From Tritrichomonas musculus (lineage: Eukaryota; Parabasalia; Tritrichomonadida; Tritrichomonadidae), in the NCBI GenBank assembly GCA_039105265.1, contig JAPFFF010000007.1, forward strand, positions 5,332,001-5,396,000: DNA of 64,000 bases. Direction: 5' to 3'. Within the stretch, counting starts at the first letter, position 1; each line of letters starts with the position of its first letter. The translations under genes were made by a program, and so were the position numbers. Shown here piece by piece: positions 1-10,361 of the stretch. Below the pieces are notes generated by a model. That model saw only the letters and a list, made by a program, of their open reading frames with translations, did not search any database and had not been told where the DNA came from.

Positions 1-2
1 AA

Positions 3-707
3 TGTTTTCCAAAATCTCTTTCTAAATCAATAAAGATGACGATAACACGAAACATTGGAACACCAATTTATATGCCACCAGAAATGATATCAGAAAATGA
101 AGAAGAAAAAGCTGTAAATTATGCTTATGCAGTTGATGTATATTCATTTGCCATGATTGCTTATGAAATGATAACAGGAAAACAACCATTTTCTGAAATA
201 AAAAACCTTACATTTTTTGGACTTTGTCGTAAAATACTGGATGGATATCGTCCTCCATTAACAGATCAAATCCCACCAAAAATGAAAGAATTGATTACAC
301 AATGCTGGAGTGGAGATATTAAAGAACGACCTTCATTTGATGAAATTTTTGAAAAACTTTCAAGTGATTTTTCATATTTCGATGAAGATGTTGATGCAGA
401 AGAAATCAAAGAATATCTTGAAATGGTTTATGAAATTGAAAATAAAGATAAAAAAGCAGATTATGTTGATGTTAAAGAAGATAAATCAAAAGACGAAAAA
501 ACAATAAAAAATAAAACTGATTATGATGAAGGATTGTTGGTAAAATATTATTACTGCCAGAAAAACCAAAAAAAGGTGTCTGAAATTAATGACTCATATT
601 TGAATATGATTAAAGCTCTCCCTTTGAAAGATTTAAACATATCTGTCATTCGTACAGAAGATATTTCTTTAAATAATTCATGGAACAATTTTACATTCAG
701 CTTGTAA
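3..707 (+). CDS. Protein kinase catalytic domain, C-terminal part (5' end outside window)
   Basis: The frame is open from the window edge, so the gene starts upstream. Visible are the end of the activation loop with a GTPIYMPPEM motif (the APE motif of subdomain VIII, here PPE), DVYSFAMIAYEMITGKQPF (subdomain IX), and CWSGDIKERPSFDEIF (subdomain XI with its conserved Arg). This is the C-lobe of a Ser/Thr or TKL-type kinase. The lobe is followed by about 110 charged residues. The frame then stops at 705-707, exactly where an ankyrin repeat begins in another frame (HGTILHSACKTGN at about 679). Kinase domains followed by ankyrin repeats are common in trichomonads, so this and the downstream array were probably one gene. 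The missing N-lobe and the frame break mean activity cannot be judged here. Confidence 0.8.
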   Translation, partial: CFPKSLSKSIKMTITRNIGTPIYMPPEMISENEEEKAVNYAYAVDVYSFAMIAYEMITGKQPFSEIKNLTFFGLCRKILDGYRPPLTDQIPPKMKELITQCWSGDIKERPSFDEIFEKLSSDFSYFDEDVDAEEIKEYLEMVYEIENKDKKADYVDVKEDKSKDEKTIKNKTDYDEGLLVKYYYCQKNQKKVSEINDSYLNMIKALPLKDLNISVIRTEDISLNNSWNNFTFSL

Positions 708-2749
708 AACAGGTAACTTAGAACTTGTAAAACTTTTGATTGATTTGGGCAAATTAGATATTCATGAATTTGGGATTTTCAAATGTTATATTTTTGAAAT
801 TTGACATTAAAAAAAATTATAACATTTCGAAATAATATTAATGGAATAACAAAAATACTATATTTACAGATCAATTTTACATTTTGCTTGTGAATCAGGT
901 AATTTTGAGCTTGTTAAATATTTAATGTCATTAACTGAATTCTATATGGGTTTAAAAGACATTTTCATGACTTTTTTATTCATTTTATTTCCAAATAGTT
1001 TTTAAAATTCAATTCGCATTTAAAATTATATGGAATTTGACTATTTTTTCATCGAACCTTTTTACATTGTGCTTGCGATTCAGGGAATGAGGAACTTGTT
1101 GAATATCTCATATCAATGAATGAATTTGTTTATATCAAATCAAAAGACATTTTTTTCATTTTACATTTATAAAATAATATATATTTTTTTAATTCTATTT
1201 CAATAAATCCTTTTTATTCATGGTATTTATAATATGCAATCTTATCGAACACTATTGCATAATGCTTGTCATTCAGGAAATATTGATCTTGTCAAATATT
1301 TAATATCCTTAAATCAAATAGATCTTAATTCAAAAGATGTTTTTCTTTTATTCTTAATTCTGTTTTTATTAAATATTTTATTTATAATATTTAAAAATTT
1401 TAAATTAATCAAATTTCTACATTTTAAGTTTTAATCTCACAATATTGCATGATGCTGTCAAATCAGAGAACTACAATCTTATAAAATATTTGATATCATT
1501 GGATAAAATAGAAATTACGGCAACTAGTATTAATATTTCGATATATTTATGATATTTAATTTTACTATTTATGGAATTTTTGGTTGAAATCTTTAATTTC
1601 ACATTATTGCATATTGCATGCAAATTAGGTAACATTGAATTAGTTAAATATTTAATATCGTTGGATAAAATAGAAATTACAGCAACTACTATTTATATTA
1701 TGATATATTTAATGATATTCAATAATCAATTTAATTCTGGAATTTTAACTTGTAGAATTGAATTTCACATTATTGCATATTGCATGCGAATTAGGTAACA
1801 TTGAATTAGTTAAATATTTAATATCGTTGGATAAAATAGAAATTACAGCAACTGCTATTTATATTTTGATATATTTTATAAAATTCAATAATCAATTTAA
1901 TTCTGGAATTTTAACTTGTAGAGTTGGATTTAACATTATTGCATATTGCATGCGAATTAGGTAACATTGAATTAGTTAAATATTTAATATCGTTGGATAA
2001 AATAGAAATTACAGCAACTGCTATTTATATTTTGATGTATTTAATTATATTCAATAATCAATTTAATTCTGGAATTTTAACTTGTAGAGTTGAATTTCAC
2101 ATTATTGCATATTGCATGCGAATTAGGTAACATTGAATTAGTTAAATATTTAATATCGTTGGATAAAATAGAAATTACAGCAACTGCTATTTATATTTTG
2201 ATGTATTTAATGATATTCAATAATCAATTTAATTCTGGAATTTTAACTTGTAGAATTGAATTTCACATTATTGCATATTGCATGCGAATTTGGTAACATT
2301 GAATTAGTTAAATATTTAATATCGTTGGATAAAATAGAAATTACAGCAACTACTATTTATATTTTGATATATTTAATGATATTCAATAATCAATTTATTT
2401 CTGGAATTTTAACTTGTAGAGTTGGATTTAACATTATTGCATTGTGCTTGCAAATCAGGTAATGTTGAATTAGTTAAATATTTGATATCTCTGAATAAAA
2501 TAGACATAAATGCAACTTCTTCTTTTATTTTCATTAATAATATTCATTTCATTTTAATATTTATATTTTTATGGTACAATATTGCATCTCTCATGCTCTT
2601 TAGGAAATCTTGATATGGTCAAGTATTTGATATCATTGAATAAATTTGATTTAAAAAGAAACTATAAAGTTTTATTGAAAATTGCTAACCGTGAAAAACA
2701 ATGGAAGATAGTTGATTTATTAGAGAAAAGTAGAATTTACACTAAATAA
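679..2749 (+). pseudogene. Twelve ankyrin-repeat units separated by AT-rich spacers (pseudogene or one-exon-per-repeat gene)
   Basis: Twelve recognisable ankyrin units (consensus TLLHIACELGNIELVKYLIS) start near 688, 874, 1064, 1246, 1441, 1600, 1766, 1932, 2098, 2264, 2430 and 2578. The last runs into a C-terminal cap ending in TAA at 2747-2749. Each unit gives about 29 residues. An AT-rich spacer of some 60-90 bases follows, always after the same ankyrin position. Units 6-11 form a near-identical 166-bp tandem array. As 166 is not a multiple of three, each unit lies in a new frame. In the array the spacers end in TTAACTTGTAG, which could be a branch-point-plus-acceptor signal. Removing 67 bases would leave 99-base (33-residue) exons in phase, but the spacers lack a GT donor. 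Either decay or unusual introns could explain this. Confidence 0.65.
1596..2590 (+). repeat. 166-bp tandem repeat encoding ankyrin units
   Basis: About six head-to-tail copies of a 166-bp unit differ at only a few positions. Each copy has about 99 bases that read as an ankyrin repeat and about 67 bases of AT-rich spacer containing the shared string CAATTTAATTCTGGAATTTT. The first and last copies are the most diverged, as expected for an array that grew by unequal crossing-over. Confidence 0.85.
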
Positions 2750-3402
2750 AATTTAACTTTTTCTAAAAATTAGTTAACAGGTATTCATTTATTTTTTTTA
2801 AAAGTGGTAAAACTTTTTTTAAATTCGATTCAAACACTAATGATAAATTATGTCATTATATTTATTAGTATATGCATGATAAAATATATAGTTTTTGAAT
2901 CGATCTTTTTTATATTACATGAGTTTTTTTAACAAACAATTTAATTATTTGTAATTTTTTTCCTTGATTTATTTAATTTTATTTTCTAATTCTATGTAGA
3001 CGCTGTATAATAAATAAAATATTTGATATAATATGATATAATTGACTAATATTGTTTATTAAAACAAAAAGCAAAAAAATCATAACAACTTCAAAATGCT
3101 TATTTTGAAATATATCAGTAGAAATACGTACATTATGAGAAAATGAATTGGCAAGAATTCATTTTGTATCTTTGAAAGAATGTGAAAAAAATTAGAAAAT
3201 TTCATGACTAAATTCTTTTTTTTTTTTTTTTTTTTTTTTTTTGAATAGAGGAGGTGAACCATAGATCTGCTCGTTAGTTGGTTTCCAAATTAAGAGAGTT
3301 TAAACATATTCATATGTGTGATAAAATTGCCTACTCAGTAATTAAATCCTTCTATAGGTTTTGGAGTTTTCATTCAAATCGGATAATTACATTTCAAATT
3401 TT

Positions 3403-3496
3403 AGTATTGAAATCGTGTTTTTTCTCAATTTATAAGTATTGAAATCGTGTTTTCTCTCAATTAAAAGTATTGAAATCGTGTTTTTTCTCAATTTGA
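3403..3496. repeat. Three tandem copies of a 31-32-bp unit
   Basis: The unit starts AGTATTGAAATCGTGTTTT and ends CTCAATT. Starts are at 3403, 3435 and 3466, with few differences between copies. It is non-coding and its function is unknown. Confidence 0.8.
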
Positions 3497-3920
3497 GATT
3501 TTGAAATATTTTTTATATTTCTAAATTGATATAAACAATTCTCAAAATTTATTTTATCAAAAATTTGTTGGAAATAATAAATATCCCAACATTTATTGAA
3601 AGAAAATTTATAATTATTTTAATATATAATTATTTATATATGCTTGTATTATAAATCAATTATATTTACATAAAATTAGTATATCACATTGAAAATATTT
3701 CCCAAAATCACAAAATAGCTTTTATCAATTATATTAAATTTATAACTATTGTAAAACAATAATTTATGAATAAAAATCAAAATATATTTTGTATTTATTT
3801 AGAAATCTGTAAATAAAATCTCAAAAATAAAAACAATTAAAAAAACTTTAATGATAATAATTTATGAATAAAAATCTGTAAATAAAATCTCAAAAAATAA
3901 AGACAATTAAAAAAAACTTT

Positions 3921-4104
3921 AAACGTATAAAAAAGATTTTATGTAATGATACAGGGTGTTCGTTAATGATAATAATTTATGAATAAAAATCAAAATATAT
4001 TTTGTATTTAATTCATTATCGAACACCCTGTATTATCATTAAAGCACCTTAACATATTGTTAATAAACATTTAATTCATTACATAAAATCTTTTTTATAC
4101 GTTT
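3921..4104. mobile_element. Mini mariner-like element inside a larger palindrome
   Basis: The inner part is a 79-bp element (3952-4030) with ends CAGGGTGTTCG and CGAACACCCTG, flanked on both sides by TA, the target duplication of Tc1/mariner elements. Outside it lie perfect 29-bp inverted arms at 3921-3949 and 4076-4104. The interior of the small element carries the same TTATGAATAAAAATCAAAAT block that occurs near 3765. It codes for nothing, so it is a MITE-like or fold-back element. The ends differ from those of the mariner near 51.6 kb. Confidence 0.65.
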
Positions 4105-4228
4105 ATTTATACACCTTTCCAGAGACTAATTCGAGATTATATCAAAGATCAAATTTTTAAATAAACATTATCGTCCACTAATTAAAAAAAAATATTAGAG
4201 AATGTTACAAAAAAATTATTCAATCGTG

Positions 4229-4300
4229 TTGATCAGAAAACCATGAAGATAGACCAGCATTTGAAGAAATCGTTGATAAATCAAAATCAGATCAATAATT
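4229..4300 (+). pseudogene. Short relic of a protein kinase C-terminus
   Basis: The frame reads SENHEDRPAFEEIVDKSKSDQ before a stop. This matches kinase subdomain XI, with its conserved Arg in a DRPAFEEI context. Nothing else of the kinase is recognisable in the neighbouring DNA, so this is a small fragment of a dead copy. Confidence 0.5.
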
Positions 4301-4339
4301 CATGTTTGATGGTGCTGATCTATAGATGATTTCTAATGG

Positions 4340-4480
4340 AAGAAGAGATAGAGAGATATTTCAATTTTTCCACAGTCGAAGGAAGTGTTATTCCTGTCAC
4401 TGATGAACATCTCTCGAAAGTACTTTCGTTTATTATTGTCACAGAACCAAGAATTTCTATTTTCACCAATGAAGAGCCGC
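4340..4480 (-). pseudogene. Relic of a BspA-like leucine-rich repeat protein
   Basis: On the minus strand the frame reads EILGSVTIINESTFERC followed by SSVTGITLPSTVEKL. This is the BspA/TpLRR repeat pattern (xxVxxIxxxxFxxCSSLxxIxLPxxV) that is abundant in trichomonad surface proteins. Only about two repeats remain, with no start, signal or anchor. It lies just downstream of the surface-protein pseudogene on the same strand but is a different repeat type, so it is probably a separate fragment. Confidence 0.5.
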
Positions 4481-4605
4481 TTTCGCAGAAGGAGGAATTA
4501 ATAAATGAGCCTACAACTGGCAGTAAGAAAAGGCTCATCTTCAAATATATTCATAGTTATATTGCTAATTCATCATTTTGTTTTTGCTGAAAATCAAAGA
4601 GGTAT

Positions 4606-5740
4606 CTAATCAAATTCATCTTCAAAAGGATCATCTTCAAGCATTATATCATTCAAAGGATTTTGTGATAAAAGTGGCATCGTTTTAGAATTACTGATTT
4701 CAAATGTTTCTTCATTAAAATCTTAAATTTTCGTCTTTCTTTTTCTCATGAAGATCACTCCTACAATGATTGCTGCCAGTACTGCAGTCCCTGCTGCAAT
4801 TCCGATGCCAATTTTAATTCTAGTAGAAATTTTATGTGTTTCATCAGACTTTATTTCTATTTCAATGGGATTTTGTTGTTTTATTATATAAAAGAAACTG
4901 TTTGTTCCAGTGAATGAACTTGTAGATGGAAAACATTCAGATTTACTGAATGTGAAAGTCATATTAAAATTGTCAGTGCCTGAAAAATTGTTAGTTGCAG
5001 TGAAATATTTAGAATTGCTAAAGTAGAAAGTCGTATCAAAACTTTTCGGTGAAGTGAAAAAATTCTGCTGAAACACAAACTCATGTTGAAAACGTTCGTC
5101 TTTAAGAAATCATCTGATCTAGAAAATTCGTTTGAATGTGTAAAATAATCTGTTAAAGAAAAAATTGATGTTTTCGAGAAGTAAGATGACCTTGAAAATT
5201 TCAGTTGACAATGAAAAATCATTTGGACTTGAAAATAATGATGATTTAGTAAAACTAGAAGAAGGTGTAAAATGATGCGTGTGTGATCGAAATCTTCTGT
5301 TGAATAAACAGGCCAATTTTAAAGAAAGAGCCAACATGTGTTTCTGAATAAATAAAGAGACCGTTTGAATTACCATTTGTACAGAGATTTGAACAGCAAA
5401 TATGAGTCAATGTTGTTGCTACAGTAAACAATTTGAATAAATATTTTTTGACAGTACAATCTCCAAATGTTAAACATGTTTTATAAACAGTGGGTCTTCT
5501 ATCTAAATTAATTAATGCATCATATGTTGAATCTGTTATTTGTAAAAAATTGCAATCACGAATTATTGTGTTTTCTCCTTGCGTGTTTTGAATAATTAAT
5601 TCATTAATTGGTATATTTGATGGTGAAAATTCAATATTTACTACTGTTTCATTAATATCATTGCTAAGTATATTTTTATTTTTTTCTGAGAACACAATTG
5701 ATCCAATTCCTCTTTGAAAAGAACTTGTTTCCAATAACAA
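4606..5740 (-). pseudogene. Broken trichomonad surface protein (FTxS-repeat, Pmp-like)
   Basis: Pieces of one surface protein lie in order in three reading frames. First comes a region with TIIRDCNFLQITDSTY, resembling the beta-helix part of trichomonad polymorphic-membrane-protein-like proteins. Next come phenylalanine/serine repeats (FTPSSSFTKSSLFSSPNDF, FSKTSIFSLTDYF, FTATNNFSGTDNF). Then follow a membrane helix (GIGIAAGTAVLAAIIVGVIF) and a basic stop-transfer RKRK. The frame stops at 4723-4725, but the conserved cytoplasmic tail goes on in the same frame (LNDIMLEDDPFEDEFD) to a stop at 4606-4608. At least two frame changes and this early stop make it a pseudogene. The 5' end is missing; the first long frame has no ATG at its start. 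The family is thought to act in adhesion; the exact family is an inference from repeat style, anchor and tail. Confidence 0.65.
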
Positions 5741-5939
5741 ATTGTCTAACTGTCTCCATGAAAATATGTTGTTTTTCAGAAATAAACAAACATTTATTTG
5801 GTATAAGCATTAGATAATATATACAAATGCGTAGAATTAAACTTTACAGGATATTAAAAATAAAAAAATAAATAAAAAAAAAAAAAAATATTGCATGATT
5901 GTAGAATATAAGATTTAAAAATGATACTTTTTTTATTAT

Positions 5940-8900
5940 TTAAGGCTTAAAAAAGTGCTTTTTTGACCATTTAACTTTTGATTCGCCATTATCTGAGAAC
6001 AAATTATGAATGATTTGATAAATTGTCTCATGTTGGTCCATTGTGCTAAACAAGTCCTTTCTTTCTTCGCTATGGAGCAAGTCTTTAATTTCGGCGGTAA
6101 AATTCTCGCTCACCTTCACCTTCTTCCTCAGCAACCTCCTGTAGAGAACGCAGAAGAGGCAAAACTGAGGTGAATTGACAATTTCCTTCCGGTGGAAGAG
6201 TTCGTTCAAGTCGAGATCGAGAGAGATCAAAGCGTCGCAGACATTTACGGCAAAAGTGACATTAGACTCCATTTTAAGAGATGTTCTCAAAAGTTGATCG
6301 GTGACTTCACCTTTCTTATCGAACAGAGGGTCGTTCATGACGCTTTTGAATATGTCGATAGTTTCGCAAGAAATGACCTGAAAGTGCTCCAAAATGTCCT
6401 CGGGATATTTTTGAAAGATTATTTGGTCGATGTCATTCAAATTTGGCCACATATTCAAAGCGTTGTAAGAGAATGGCGGGAACACTTCGCAGAGGAGGTC
6501 CTTCACCTCAACGATCAACTTTTGAGGGAGAATTGGCATGAATGGAAGCATCAAGGAACGATAGAAAGCACGTGAAAATGACGGCGGTTTGTTTGAAAAA
6601 TGAATGGCCGTGTCCTTGTCAACAAAGCTGACAATCTGATTCAATTGCTCGGGCTCCAAGTCAAGACTTGGGCGACGCTTCCTCGGGCTGCTTGAGGAGT
6701 CAGTGGCGATGTTTCCCTGATCGTCCAATGGAAAAGTGTCACTGAAATAGGCCGATGGAAGCAAGTAATTGAAAAAGTTGCTGGCAGAACGTGTCTTGGG
6801 TGAAAGGAGGTCCTTCACAATGTTGAACTGTCCGTCTGTCAGCCTCGAATGCGAGAAGAACGTGAAGAATGTGATCGGAAAATACTTCTGCCTTGAAAGG
6901 GCATTCAAAAGTGAGTCAATGATCTCCTTCTCAATCGTGATCGGAGGCGGATACGGCACAGAAAGCTTCAGCGAATGCAGGGCGTCATGCACGAGTGGCA
7001 GGTGCTTCGTGTCAATCAGCAACGATTGTTCTGGAACGAAGTAAATCTTGGTCAGACTCTTGAAAATTGAAATGAGAGCCTCAAATGAATTTGATGCGTT
7101 AAAACCGTCGAAAAACGGTTTATAAACGGTTGTTAACTGTTTCTTATCGGTGAACTCCGCGTATATCAAAGCGGTGTCCTTGAAATGGTCGCAGTCAAGT
7201 GATATGACTGACCGTATGAAGAACCAGCGTGTCGACGTTTCATGTTGAAAGGCGAACGTTAAGAGCTGCTTTGAAATAACGTAATAACCGATCGTTTTCA
7301 GACCATTCAAAATGAGCTCTTTCAATTCCTCTGAAAACTCGTCAAATGTGAAATTGAGTGGCTCGTTCACTGTCTCGTCATAGGTCAAATTCAGGTGCAA
7401 ATTGGCCTTGTCTTTCCCAACTAACGACGATAGGAAAAGTGACGCTGTGTACAGTGAAAGATCAGTGTCGTCAATCGTGATCAATTTGAGCCACTCGTTG
7501 TACTTCGGCGTGTGGTATCCGTGGCAGAGAGAGTAGTAGAAGAAGCCAAGGACAAGTCGCTGGTCAGACGAGTTCTTCATTGCGAATTCTTCGATGTCCT
7601 CGAGGCTCGTTGACTGGCTCACTGAGGCGAGCTTCATCCTGTTTGAGTTGAAATTCAAAAAGCTGATAATTGAATACTTGGAACCGTCCAAGAAACCGTC
7701 AATTCCTTTCTCAGCCTCTTTCGCTTCTTCATCGAATTTGAAAGATTTTTCATCGTCCTCAGCTTTTTCATTATTTTCATTTTCGTTTCGTTCTTCTTCT
7801 TCTTCTTTCTCTTGTGCTTTCGCTTTGTGATTGGCAGGCGCTGTTATCCACTGGTCCTCGTCGAAGTGCTCGCGACACTGCTGGACCCATTCTGCGTGTT
7901 TTTCGACGCCTTCGAATGCTTGGAAGGTCCTGAATTCAGGAAGAGGCTGCTCTAAGTATGGAGCGAGCTTCTTTGCGATTAGGAAGTCAATTGAAGCAGC
8001 CTTCAATGCCTTTTCCTTGCTGGTTTTAACGGCCTCTTCGGCGCCCCGCTCAGCGATGAGGTACTCGGTAACGGCCCTCGAGTGTGCGAGCGAGCTGCTG
8101 TTGACTGCGTCCGCTTCAATTTGCCTGAAGAACTCAAGATCTTGGTCTTCGACCAAAGCCTTGACCTTGCTGAGTATTGCCAATGTCTGGTCGACCATGA
8201 AAGCCGAGATGAACTTCGCCACAATCAACAAAGCTGGGACCAAATTAGAATTCAATTTTTCCCTTTCATTTTCGGCAGCAATCAAGGACACGATAAGATG
8301 AACCATGCTCCGAATGAAGGCTCCAAGGAAGCTCGGCGCTATCGGCTCACTCAAAAACTTGATGCAGCCGTTAATGTAAAGGTCACCCATGTACGTTGCG
8401 CCGATAGGAAACGGTTTTTGGTTCCTCTTTTTCAATTCATCGTCCAAATGAAGCCCGAGCAGAGAAACGATCTTGAACAAGGTGGAAACGGTTATGTCAA
8501 ACACATGACGAGTGTCTGTTGTTTTGTTGTTATAAAAAGTGCCACTTCTATCGTCTCTCACACAAATTTGAGTCAGTTTGTCAATGATGTTTGGAAGGAA
8601 CGAGATGTGAAGCGTGTCGCATGAAATGATCTCCAAAAGTAAGTCCGGGCAGACGTCGTCGACCAATGTAACTGAATTGGAAAGTGGAAGGTCAAACCAA
8701 TCGACCTTTAACATGTCAATTTTCATGTCAATCTTCTTCATCAAATTTTTGATCTCCGAAGTAACATTCACTGAAAGGTTCATGTACTTATAAATGACCG
8801 TTTCAACGTTGAACTTAAAGCGAGAATCGCGGGGATTGGGGACCACATTGGAATTCAAAAAGCGGAGAATAAACGGGGGAAGAAATTGGTCATACGGAAT

Positions 8901-10049
8901 CGGATTCATTATCGTATTGACAATATCATAGGCATAGTCTTCATCATGCGCAACAAGAGTGTTGAAAATGGTCGGTAAATGATCAACAAGGCAGCAGAGC
9001 ATCGCATTCCCTCTTGTCATTGAAATATCATGAATGATATTGAATAACTTCGGTTGGATTTCCTCACATTCGATCATTTCTAGTGAAATTTGAAAAGAAG
9101 CTAGTCTGTATCGTAAATCTGTTTTTTCTTCCAATTTCAAAAATTGAATAATTTCGCTATCTTTAACTAACTTGGCCTTGTATCCGCTCTGTAAGGCAAA
9201 TAATGCAGAAACAGATTCCTTTTTCTGAAGATATTCAATTATCGAGGGCCAGAAGGGATAAAAAGCTGATTGTTCAACCTCATCTGGTTCCCCTTTGACA
9301 ACAAATGGAATCATGTCAAAAGCAATTTCTGGATTGTAACCTTCAATGATAATTGTTTCAGCTATTCGTGATGAAATGGTTAAAACATCAAAATGGGCCT
9401 TCTTGGGAATTGATATTATAAATTTGCAGATGAAATCCATCGTAGCGTTGATAAATACTTTTTCGTATAGCTTTGAGCGTTCTTTTGAAGCTAATATTAA
9501 AACCCCTTTTTCGTTTTTATTCTTAGAAATATAAAAATCAATTAATTTTTCAACTTGTTCAATGGAAAGTGCTGTTACTAAAGCATGCCATATTTCAGAG
9601 GGTATTGTTACAATTTGTTCTATATCTACCACTTCAAGGATTTTTTCAATCATTTCTGTATATGTAGAATTTTCTTCAATTTGTAAAACAGAACGAACTG
9701 CTGGAGTAATAAACAAGAAAAGATATTCTGTTAAGCCTGAATCATATAATTGTTTGCATATTTTAAGAAAAGAGAGTGGGTTTAAAGAAGAGATAAGCGC
9801 ATTCCAATGATTTTGAAAAGAGTTGAGACAACTAATAAACGATTTTTGCTTGGAAACTGATGGTAAGTGGATAATATGTTTATATATATTCGTAAAATAT
9901 TGTACAACAGAGTCTTGATCGGTTGATAATATATCGCTAATTTGAATTTTTGATGAAATTGAATTTATTCCGGTTATGGCTTTGTCAATGAAGTGTGTAG
10001 AAATGCTTTCATCAAGTTCAGCTAATAATTGACTTACATCGACACTCAT
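5940..10049 (-). CDS. Large unknown protein, 1369 residues
   Basis: A single uninterrupted frame begins at an ATG (10047-10049) with a TCA 14-16 bases upstream and ends in TAAA. No family is recognised. The sequence is mostly amphipathic helix without membrane segments, in the style of an alpha-solenoid. An acidic Lys/Glu-rich linker (EKEEEEERNENENNEKAEDDEK) lies near residue 745, and a basic SSSSPRKRRPSLDLE patch near 1130 could be a phosphosite or nuclear signal. Base composition is uneven: the first 1.3 kb is AT-rich, and from about 8700 down to 6000 the coding DNA is much richer in G and C. It could be a scaffold or transport-related solenoid, but I do not assign a function. Confidence 0.85.
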   Translation of the reverse strand: MSVDVSQLLAELDESISTHFIDKAITGINSISSKIQISDILSTDQDSVVQYFTNIYKHIIHLPSVSKQKSFISCLNSFQNHWNALISSLNPLSFLKICKQLYDSGLTEYLFLFITPAVRSVLQIEENSTYTEMIEKILEVVDIEQIVTIPSEIWHALVTALSIEQVEKLIDFYISKNKNEKGVLILASKERSKLYEKVFINATMDFICKFIISIPKKAHFDVLTISSRIAETIIIEGYNPEIAFDMIPFVVKGEPDEVEQSAFYPFWPSIIEYLQKKESVSALFALQSGYKAKLVKDSEIIQFLKLEEKTDLRYRLASFQISLEMIECEEIQPKLFNIIHDISMTRGNAMLCCLVDHLPTIFNTLVAHDEDYAYDIVNTIMNPIPYDQFLPPFILRFLNSNVVPNPRDSRFKFNVETVIYKYMNLSVNVTSEIKNLMKKIDMKIDMLKVDWFDLPLSNSVTLVDDVCPDLLLEIISCDTLHISFLPNIIDKLTQICVRDDRSGTFYNNKTTDTRHVFDITVSTLFKIVSLLGLHLDDELKKRNQKPFPIGATYMGDLYINGCIKFLSEPIAPSFLGAFIRSMVHLIVSLIAAENEREKLNSNLVPALLIVAKFISAFMVDQTLAILSKVKALVEDQDLEFFRQIEADAVNSSSLAHSRAVTEYLIAERGAEEAVKTSKEKALKAASIDFLIAKKLAPYLEQPLPEFRTFQAFEGVEKHAEWVQQCREHFDEDQWITAPANHKAKAQEKEEEEERNENENNEKAEDDEKSFKFDEEAKEAEKGIDGFLDGSKYSIISFLNFNSNRMKLASVSQSTSLEDIEEFAMKNSSDQRLVLGFFYYSLCHGYHTPKYNEWLKLITIDDTDLSLYTASLFLSSLVGKDKANLHLNLTYDETVNEPLNFTFDEFSEELKELILNGLKTIGYYVISKQLLTFAFQHETSTRWFFIRSVISLDCDHFKDTALIYAEFTDKKQLTTVYKPFFDGFNASNSFEALISIFKSLTKIYFVPEQSLLIDTKHLPLVHDALHSLKLSVPYPPPITIEKEIIDSLLNALSRQKYFPITFFTFFSHSRLTDGQFNIVKDLLSPKTRSASNFFNYLLPSAYFSDTFPLDDQGNIATDSSSSPRKRRPSLDLEPEQLNQIVSFVDKDTAIHFSNKPPSFSRAFYRSLMLPFMPILPQKLIVEVKDLLCEVFPPFSYNALNMWPNLNDIDQIIFQKYPEDILEHFQVISCETIDIFKSVMNDPLFDKKGEVTDQLLRTSLKMESNVTFAVNVCDALISLDLDLNELFHRKEIVNSPQFCLFCVLYRRLLRKKVKVSENFTAEIKDLLHSEERKDLFSTMDQHETIYQIIHNLFSDNGESKVKWSKKHFFKP

Positions 10050-10361
10050 TTTTTGGATTTTTTTGAATTATCACAATTTTTTGAATATTTTATTTTCATT
10101 ATTTGAATAAATTATATGAAAAAATCGCATTTTAATTGAATAATTAATTCAAATATTTTTTAAATATTTTGATAAATAAATAATAAATATAATTAAGTAA
10201 TAAGCTTTTTTAAACTAATACAATTGATAAAATTCAAATAACTTGTTTAATTTCCCCATTAACAATTTAAATAAAATAAAAATGCTTTCTAATTTAGAGG
10301 AGAAAAAAAAACTATTTAACAATTAATAGGTTAAAACCTATATTTGTATATCTTAATAAAA
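10050..10361. other. AT-rich intergenic stretch
   Basis: This lies upstream of the 1369-residue gene and downstream of the SNARE gene, both on the minus strand. Apart from the TCA near the start codon I see no distinct element. Confidence 0.5.

Larger units (their letters stand above)
2750..4224. other. AT-rich intergenic region with scattered repeats
   Basis: No coding region is convincing. The stretch holds a long T tract at 3216-3242, three tandem copies of a 31-32-bp unit (3403-3496), repeated blocks around TTATGAATAAAAATC (about 3765, 3860 and 3975), and a small palindromic element listed separately. Composition is strongly AT-rich. Confidence 0.7.

Noticed and set aside
3080-3262. Minus-strand 60-residue frame with a lysine run
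   Set aside because: It spans the long T tract and has no support as a gene.
7594-8624. Several plus-strand open frames of 73-180 residues opposite the 1369-residue gene
   Set aside because: They are antisense shadows of a GC-richer coding region, with no domain content and no upstream signals.
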